Positions 57,303-64,000 of a stretch of 64,000 nucleotides of DNA are shown here, in pieces. The stretch comes from Corylus avellana (lineage: Eukaryota; Streptophyta; Magnoliopsida; Fagales; Betulaceae). A program made the translations under genes and the position numbers. Numbering within the stretch: position 1 is the stretch's first letter; every line of letters starts with the position of its first letter. A model generated the notes under the pieces. That model made no database searches, had not been told where the DNA came from, and saw nothing but the letters and a program-made list of their open reading frames with translations. The DNA is taken from NCBI RefSeq assembly GCF_901000735.1, contig NC_081545.1:7741540-7805539 (forward strand). The letters run 5' to 3'.

Positions 57303-57930
57303 TAATCAAGCGAACCCACAAGCAAGACACCAAGATTTTTATGTGAAAAACCCTCCAATGCGAAGGTAAAAATCACGGGACCTAGTCCAATTAAATCTTT
57401 CACTATCAACAATAATGAGTTTACAATTATCTTCCCTAGAGAAATATCTAGAGGTTATCACCACATCAAGAATACATGCATTCTTGGATTAAACATAAAT
57501 TCATCACCCTAAAGTGGATTCCAACAAGAATAAAGAAAGATCTCACCAAATAGGTATTAGCAACCAAGCGATTGGAGAGGAATTCCAACGATCGACACCT
57601 GTCAATACATAGCACTCGTCGTCAAGAGCAACACTCTAAAATTGCATCAAGATCGAACCACAAACGACCTTCCAATCTCTGATGGATGTGAAAAAGCGTA
57701 ACCCTTTTCTTCTTTTTTTCTTTTTCTCTCTCCCTGTGCCGCACTCTTTCTTTCTTCTCCTTATTTTTCTCTTCTTTTTGTCTCTTAGTCTCCTAGTCTC
57801 TTGTGAACACAAAAGCACAAAGTGCTTTTCCTTTTATATTGCACACAAAGGGTTTCAACCCTTTGTGCTTATCCACGTGGGTTGGTCCCCACATAAAGAG
57901 GGACAACCCCAACAAATCTCCCCCTCCCGA

Positions 57931-58440
57931 TTATGTGGAGGGCTCCACCAAGCCCGCCGCGCTTCTGCAAATTTCAAGCTTTTGCATAGGCAACGGTTTT
58001 GTCATCATATCGGACCCATTGTCATCAATATGGATTTTCTCAATCTGTAATAGCTTATCCTCCAGTGCATCACGAATCCAATGACACTTAACATCGATAT
58101 GTTTCGATATTGAATGGAAAGTTGAATTCTTACTGAGATGGATGCCACTCTGACTATTATAGTAAAGCACATACCTCTCTTGCTGTAGACCCAATTCTTG
58201 TAAGAACTTTTTCATCTATAACAATTCCTTGGCCGCTTCAGTGATAGCAATGCACTCTGCCTCTGTGGTAGACAAAGCAACACACTTCTGCAATCTGGAC
58301 TGCCATGACACTGCTCCCCCTGAATAAGTAATCAGGTATCCTGAAGTAAATTTTCTAGAATCAATATCCCAAGCCATATCTGCGTCTGTGAACCCATCAA
58401 GCACTTGTTGACCACTGCCAAAGCACAAACATACTATCAA
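57931..58440 (-). pseudogene. Copia RNase H, second copy
   Basis: Same two pieces, same TAG, and the same Asp-to-Asn change in YYNSQSG as 42239-42748. Confidence 0.85.
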
Positions 58441-58464
58441 AATACCTCTAAGATACCTGAGAAT

Positions 58465-59859
58465 TCATTTCATAGCTGGCCAATGTTCTTTGCTAGGATT
58501 AGAAAGGAACCGAGTGACAACTCCAATTTCATGAGCGATATCAAGCCTCGTACACACCATGGCGTATATCAAGCTACCCATGCCTGACGCATAAGGCACT
58601 TTCTTCATTTCACCTTTTCCTTTCTCACTTGTAGGACTTTTTTTTGAACTCAACTTCAAATAACCTGCAAGTATAGAGCTCACCAGTTTTGCCTTGCTCA
58701 TGTTGAACTTGTCCAATACCTTCTCGATATAGCTCTCTTGTGATAGCCACAACTTTCCTTTCTTCCTATCACGAGAGATCTTCATACCAAGGATTTGCTT
58801 TGCGGATCCCAAGTCCTTCATAGCAAAGGACTTACTCAATTCTTTCTTCAGTCTGTCAATTTTACTAGTGTCATGACAAACAATCAACATGTCATCCACA
58901 TATAGCAAGAGAATAATAAATTCTTCATCAGAGAATTTCTTCACAAACACACAATGATCTGATGTAGTTCTGTCATACCCATGATCAACCATAAATGAAT
59001 CAAACTTCTTATACCACTGTCTCGGTGCCTGCTTGAGTCCGTACAAGCTCTTTTTCAACCGACACACTAAGTGTTCTTTGCCTTTAGCTGTGAACCCCTC
59101 TAGTTGCTCCATATAAATTTCTTCGCCCAAGTCACCATGAAGGAAAGCAGTCTTCACATCAAGCTGTTCGATCTTCAAATTCATTTTGGCAGCCAAACTC
59201 AAAACAACTCTAATAGAAGACATCTTTACCACGGGTGAGAAAATTTCATCAAAATCAATGCCCTTCTTTTGACCGAACCCCTTTACAATTAGTCGCTCCT
59301 TGTACCTTGGCTGTGATCTGTTTGGTTCAATCTTGCATTTGAACACCCATTTATTCTTGAGTGCTCTCTTGCCCTTAGGCAGTTCTACCAAATCATATGT
59401 GTGATTCTCATGCAAGGATTTCATCTCGTCTTGCATGGCTTCTAACCATTGATTTTTCTGGTCATGTAGCATAACCTCTTGATAACTTTCTAGCTCTCTC
59501 CCATCAGAAAGTAACACATACTCATTAACTGAATACGTTCTGGAAGGTTGTCGGTCACTGGTAGATCTCCTCAACTGAATCTCAGCGGCTGGTTCTGAAG
59601 AAGCTTGCTCTGGGTGCTCTTCTAACTCTACAGTATCAATTGCAGGCTCACCATTTTCATCAACTGTATCAACATGTTTTTCTTGTACATCTCCCATGTG
59701 TTCATCATGCATCACACAAGGAGGAATAACTGGATCCAAATCAACACGGTATTCACTGAGAGATTCTGCCTTTTTCTGATCTAAGTCTTCAATGATTTGA
59801 TCTTCAAAGAATACGACATCTCTGCTTCGTATGATTTTATTATTAACTGGATCCCACAA
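58465..59859 (-). pseudogene. Copia reverse transcriptase, second copy
   Basis: 464 codons with every reverse transcriptase motif including LLYVDDMLIV. It differs from the first copy at a few linker residues only (for example Gly to Asp in VDENGEP, Gly to Arg in SDGRELE). Confidence 0.9.
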
Positions 59860-60538
59860 TCAATAACCAAACTCCTCATGCCCATAACCCATGAAGATAC
59901 ATTGCTTGACTTTGCTATCAAGCTTTGACCTCTCATCTCTAGGAATATGGATGAATGCCCTGCAGCCAAACACTCTCAAGTGCTCAAAAGAAACATGTTT
60001 CCATGTCCAAACCCTTTGAGGAATGTTACCATCCAAAGGAACTGAAGGAGAAAGATTTATCAAGTCAACTGTTGTCCTTATTGCGTCACCCCAAAAATGT
60101 ATAGGCGATTTTACATGAGAGAGCATACACCTGATTCTCTCACAGATGGTTCTGTTCATTCTCTCTGCTACGCCATTATGCTGTAGGGTCTTGGGCACAA
60201 CTTTTCTCAAGCATGATCCCATGACTACCGCAATACTTTTCAAACGGTCCTCTGTATTCATCACCATTGTCTGCACGGACGCATTTTAACTGCCTTCTAG
60301 TTTCTCTTTCAACCTTCATATGAAAAACTTTGAACACACCCAATACCTGATATTTGGTTTTCAAAGCAAACACCCATACCTTTCTAAAGTGGTCATCAAT
60401 AAAAGTCACATAATAAAGAGCACCACCTAGAGTTTTAGTGTTCATAGTGCAGACATCAGTGTAAACTAAATCAAAAATATTTAGACTTTCTTGATGAAGA
60501 GGATTTTTGAAATGAAACTGTTCTTTGTTTTCCAACAA
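59860..60538 (-). pseudogene. Copia integrase, second copy
   Basis: The same frameshift between RADNGDEY and GVAERMNRT as the first copy. Confidence 0.87.
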
Positions 60539-60765
60539 GACAATGAGTACAGGGCGTTAGTGACGTACTTTTATTATTAGGTAAGAGCTGTTCCTTGGCG
60601 AGAATCTGAAGTCTCACTCATGTGATCAAGCCTCTTGTGCTATAGCTCAGTGGAGTTTTCATTCTCAACAACAATCGCTTCATCCTTGACTAGTCTTGCA
60701 GCTGTCTTATAGAAAGTGTTGGTCCTTTTTCCCCTGGCTAAGATAAGAGAACCCTTGCTCAGTTT

Positions 60766-61611
60766 TCACTGTCTACCTCCAAGGTAATTGTGGTAGCTTT
60801 CATCATCAAGTTTCCTAATAGAAATCAAGTTGAAGCGCATTTCAAGAACATGTCTAACATCCTTGAGAATCAATTTGCACCCAATGTTGGTTTCTAGCTG
60901 TATATTTCTGATGCCCACAACTTTACACTTTGCTTCATTTCTCATCCTAACCCAACCAAAATCGCCACTGGTATAGGAGGAGAAGAAATCTCTATGTGGA
61001 GTAATATGAAAAGATGTTGTTGTATCAACTACCCACATAGATTTATCACATGCGAGATTAGCATAAGCTTCATCAAAAGCAAATACCACATCACCATCAG
61101 ATGCAACTGCTGCACTGTCTTTTTCTTCTTGACGTTCTTCATCTTTTCTTTTCAACTATTTCCTTTTAAACTTTTTGCAATCTTGTCTTAGATGCCCAGG
61201 CTTGCCACAGTGAAAACATTTTATGTCTATTTTTGAATAGGACTTTCCTCTTGACTTGTCACGATTGTCATACCTGTGAGGTTTTCTGCTTTTACTTCTC
61301 TCCCGCCTTTCTAAAACAAGTTCCTCTAAATGAGAAGAAATACCTTGCTCTTTTCTTCTTGCCTCTTCATTGAACATGTTGTCTTTTACCATACCCATAG
61401 GTATTACACCATTGGGAGCCGAATTACTGAGCGACACTACCAAGGTTTCCCAATTGTCTAGCAAATAACTTAACACAAGTAACACTTGCACCTCATCATC
61501 TAGTGCAAATTTCATGGTAGACAGCTCATTCAACAATCCCTGGAAATTACTCAGATGCTCCGTAACACTATGCCCATCTTTGTACTTCAAATTCACAAGC
61601 CTTCTTATCAT
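60766..61611 (-). pseudogene. Copia gag and protease, second copy
   Basis: Same pieces as 45074-45919, with intact zinc knuckle CFHCGKPGHLRQDC and altered protease active site DTTT. Confidence 0.87.
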
Positions 61612-63950
61612 AAATGCTTTGTTTTGAGCAGTCTTTCGTTCATAAAGACTTTCTAATTTCTGCCAAAGATTGTAAACATCAACTTCTTTAGCTACATGAT
61701 GAAAGACACTTTGATCAACCCACTACCTAATATATCCAACGGCTTTCCTATTCAATTTCTTCTAATCATTGTTGGTTGCAGCAACTGGTTTGACACCTTT
61801 CAACTCAATGGGGTCAAACAATTTCTTGCAATATAAAATATCTTCCATCCTAGTCTTCCAAATTAAATAATTGAAAGCTGTGAGTTTAACTATGCTGTTA
61901 GATGACTCTTCCATTTAATTCACACAAGAACTTCACACGAACAATGAACCAAAGGCTCTGATACCACTTTGTTAGGGGTGAACACCAATTTTAGATGCTC
62001 AACGGAATTAATCTACCCCTCTTTGTACAAATTAAATAGTAACACAGTAGCAAAATAATAATCAAGCAAACCCACAAGCAAGACACCAAGATTTTTACGT
62101 GATACCCTCTAGTGCAAAGGTAAAAACCACTGGACCTAGTCCAGTTTAATCTTCCACTATCAACAATAATGAGTTTACAATTGTCTTCCCTAGAAAAATA
62201 TCTTGAGGTTATCACCACATCAAGAATACATGCATTCTTGGATTAAACATAAATTCATCACCCTAAAGTGGATTCCAACAAGAATAAAGAAAGATCTCAC
62301 CAAGTAGGTATTAGCAACCAAGCGATTGGAAATGAATTCCAACAATTGACACCAGTCAATACGTAGCACTCGTCGTAAGGAGCAACGCTCTAAAATCAAG
62401 ATCGAACCACAAACGACCTTCCAATCTCTGATGGATTTGAAAAAGCGTAACCATTTTTCTTCTTTTTTTTCTTTTGCTTTCTCTCCCTGCGCTGCACTCT
62501 TTCTTTCTTCTCCTTATTTTTCTCTTCTTTTTGTCTCTTAGTCTCCTAGTCTCACGTGAACACTAAAGCACAAAGTGCTTTTCTTTTTATATTGCACACA
62601 AAGGGTTTCAACCCTTTGAAGCATCCACGTGGGTTGGTCCCCACATAAAGAGGGACCACCCCAACAACAACCAAAGTCTGTTGAGGTTGGAAATGCTGCA
62701 GAATGTGAATCCACCTGCTTGAGTAACTGCTCTTGCACTGCTTATGCTTATGAAATCAATAATTGTTCAATTTGGGTTGGAGATCTCTTGAATCTGCAAC
62801 AACTCTCAGGAGATGATTCTAATGGGAGAACTCTGTATCTCAAACTTGCAGAGTTCTCAAGTAAAAAGAATAATAAGGGGATAATTGTTGCGGGCTCAGT
62901 TGCAGCAGTTCTGCTAGGCCTTTTTGTGGTTGTAATCCTTAGAAGGAGAAGGAGAGCTGTTGGGACAGGAAAAACAGTAGAGGGTTCATTGGTGGCATTT
63001 GGGTACAGAGACTTGCAAAATGCGACCAAGAATTTTTCGGACAAGTTGGGGGGAGGAGGCTTTGGTTCTGTTTTCAAAGCGACGTTATCTGATTCAACAG
63101 TCATAACAGTCAAAAAACTTGAAAGCATCAACCAAGGAGAGAAGCAATTCCGCACAGAAGTCAGTACAATTGGTACAATCCAACAAGAAATCTTGTTCGG
63201 CTTCGCGGGTTTTGCTCTGAAGGTACTAGAAAGTTGCTGGTCTATGATTATATGCCAAATGGCTCTTTAGAATCTCAACTTTTCCATCATGAGTTTTTGG
63301 ACTGGAAAACAAGATACCGGAGTGCTATAGGAACAGCTAGAGGGTTGGCTTATCTCCATGATAAGTGCAGAGAGTGCATCATACACTGTGACATAAAACC
63401 CGAGAACATTCTTCTAGATGCTTATTTGTGTCCAAAAGTGGCAGATTTTGGCCTGGCAAAGCTTGTTGGGCGGGAATTCAGCCAAGTCCTGACAACCATG
63501 AGAGGCACAAGAGGTTATCTTGCTCCTGAGTGGATTTCAGGGGTGCCCATTACAGCCAAGGCCGATGTTTACAGCTATGAAATGATGCTTTTCAAATTTG
63601 TCTCAGGAAGGAGAAACTCTGAGCCATCTGCAGATGGCAAAGCTGGATTCTTCCCAGCTCGGGCTGCAAGCCTCATAGCTGAAGGGGGCGATGTCCTTAG
63701 CTTATTAGATCCCAGGTTAAAGGGAATCGCTGATGTAGTAGAGCTCACAAGAGTTTGTAAGGATGCTTGTTGGTGCATCCAAGATGATGAAACTAAGAGG
63801 CCGCCGATGGGTCAGATAGTTCAAATCCTTGAGGGAGTTTTAGATGTGAATCTGGCCCCGATTCCAAGATCTCTCCTACTGTTTGCTGACAACCAGGAGA
63901 ACATAGTTTTCTTCACTGAGTCATCCTCTCAGTCGAAAAGAAATAAATAA

Positions 63951-64000
63951 TAAACACCGTTCCTATATTGATCAGCATGCTCGATCTGCAACATCCATTG
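63951..64000 (+). other. 3' flank of second gene copy
   Basis: The first 50 bases after the stop codon. They resemble 36803-36852 and 52515-52565 (AAACAC, TTCCTATAT, CTGCAACATCCATTG), linking the upstream flank of each unit to a gene 3' flank. Confidence 0.5.

Larger units (their letters stand above)
57214..62666 (-). mobile_element. TNT1/Tork-like Copia in receptor-kinase gene, second copy
   Basis: Same insertion as 41522-46974, LTRs 57214-57914 and 61970-62666, ACAAC on both sides. It shares the stop codons and frame breaks of the first copy, so it was already inactive when duplicated. Confidence 0.92.
56112..63950 (+). pseudogene. G-type lectin receptor kinase (At2g19130-like), split by Copia, second copy
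   Basis: Same gene as at 40420. Part 1 is 56112-57213; the Copia occupies 57214-62666; part 2 (62672-63950) continues to a natural stop after SSSQSKRNK. The same one-base loss in the kinase (about 63185-63189) is present. The complete 3' part shows GTRGYLAPEWISGVPITAK and then DVYSYEMMLFKFVSGRRN, where relatives have Gly for the first Glu (SYGMML) and Glu for the Lys (LFEF); both are at conserved positions. The substrate loop reads HCDIKPEN, a non-RD kinase. A few substitutions (Lys to Glu, Ser to Phe, Gly to Ala, Ile to Met in part 1) separate it from the first copy. Confidence 0.92.
51797..64000 (+). repeat. 12-kb segmental duplication, second copy
   Basis: Matches 36084-47869 almost base for base and extends 440 bases further, to the 3' end of the gene and beyond. 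Differences include an A-run length change near 54360, AAAAAGAAATATAAA instead of (TA)n near 55017, and a handful of substitutions. Confidence 0.95.

Overview
The window is nuclear DNA from a eudicot plant, most likely a woody and heterozygous species. This rests on intron-containing G-type lectin receptor kinase genes, Copia elements primed by initiator-Met tRNA, tRNA-derived SINEs, MITEs, strong A/T bias and four fixed 100-N scaffold gaps (230-329, 2713-2812, 15988-16087, 47870-47969). I cannot name the species. Only one host gene looks intact. The rest is a receptor-kinase tandem cluster broken up by transposons.

Left cluster (1-32.9 kb). Three receptor-kinase units lie head to tail. Unit 1 keeps a decayed 5' flank (about 721-2400, carrying a SINE and two MITEs) and a kinase remnant at 14.36-14.88 kb. 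Its middle is filled by nested LTR elements: a gag/protease-only Copia (3306-14024) holds a solo LTR (3391-10141), which itself holds a coding Copia (3609-9890). Each level has a target-site duplication (TSD). Unit 2 (16.09-27.44 kb) is a duplicate of this block with its left end lost in a gap. Unit 1 later gained one more solo LTR (11170-12075). Unit 3 (28692-32899) is a complete eight-exon G-type lectin S-receptor-like kinase of 969 residues.

Middle (32.9-36.1 kb). A small non-autonomous LTR retrotransposon (33609-36067, TSD AATAG) carries a very acidic ORF and no polymerase. Its LTR belongs to the same family as the solo LTR nested in units 1 and 2.

Right cluster (36.1-64 kb). Two nearly identical segments of about 12 kb (36084-47869 and 51797-64000) each carry a hAT-like element with a SINE inside it, followed by a single-exon G-type lectin receptor kinase of the At2g19130 type. 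Both copies of this gene are split at the same base by the same TNT1/Tork-like Copia (TSD ACAAC) and share one kinase frameshift. The gene was therefore dead before the duplication, or the two segments are alleles assembled side by side. Between them lies a Sirevirus-like fragment with an intact 612-residue gag ORF and a 1-kb LTR bearing a 61-bp tandem repeat.

Functionally, the only likely active host product is the plasma-membrane receptor kinase at 28.7-32.9 kb. The truncated lectin domains at 40.4 and 56.1 kb could at most give secreted lectin-like fragments. I found no organised new pathway. The most unusual items are the acidic-ORF LTR family, the TCCGGA-rich LTR repeats, and the nesting and duplication history.
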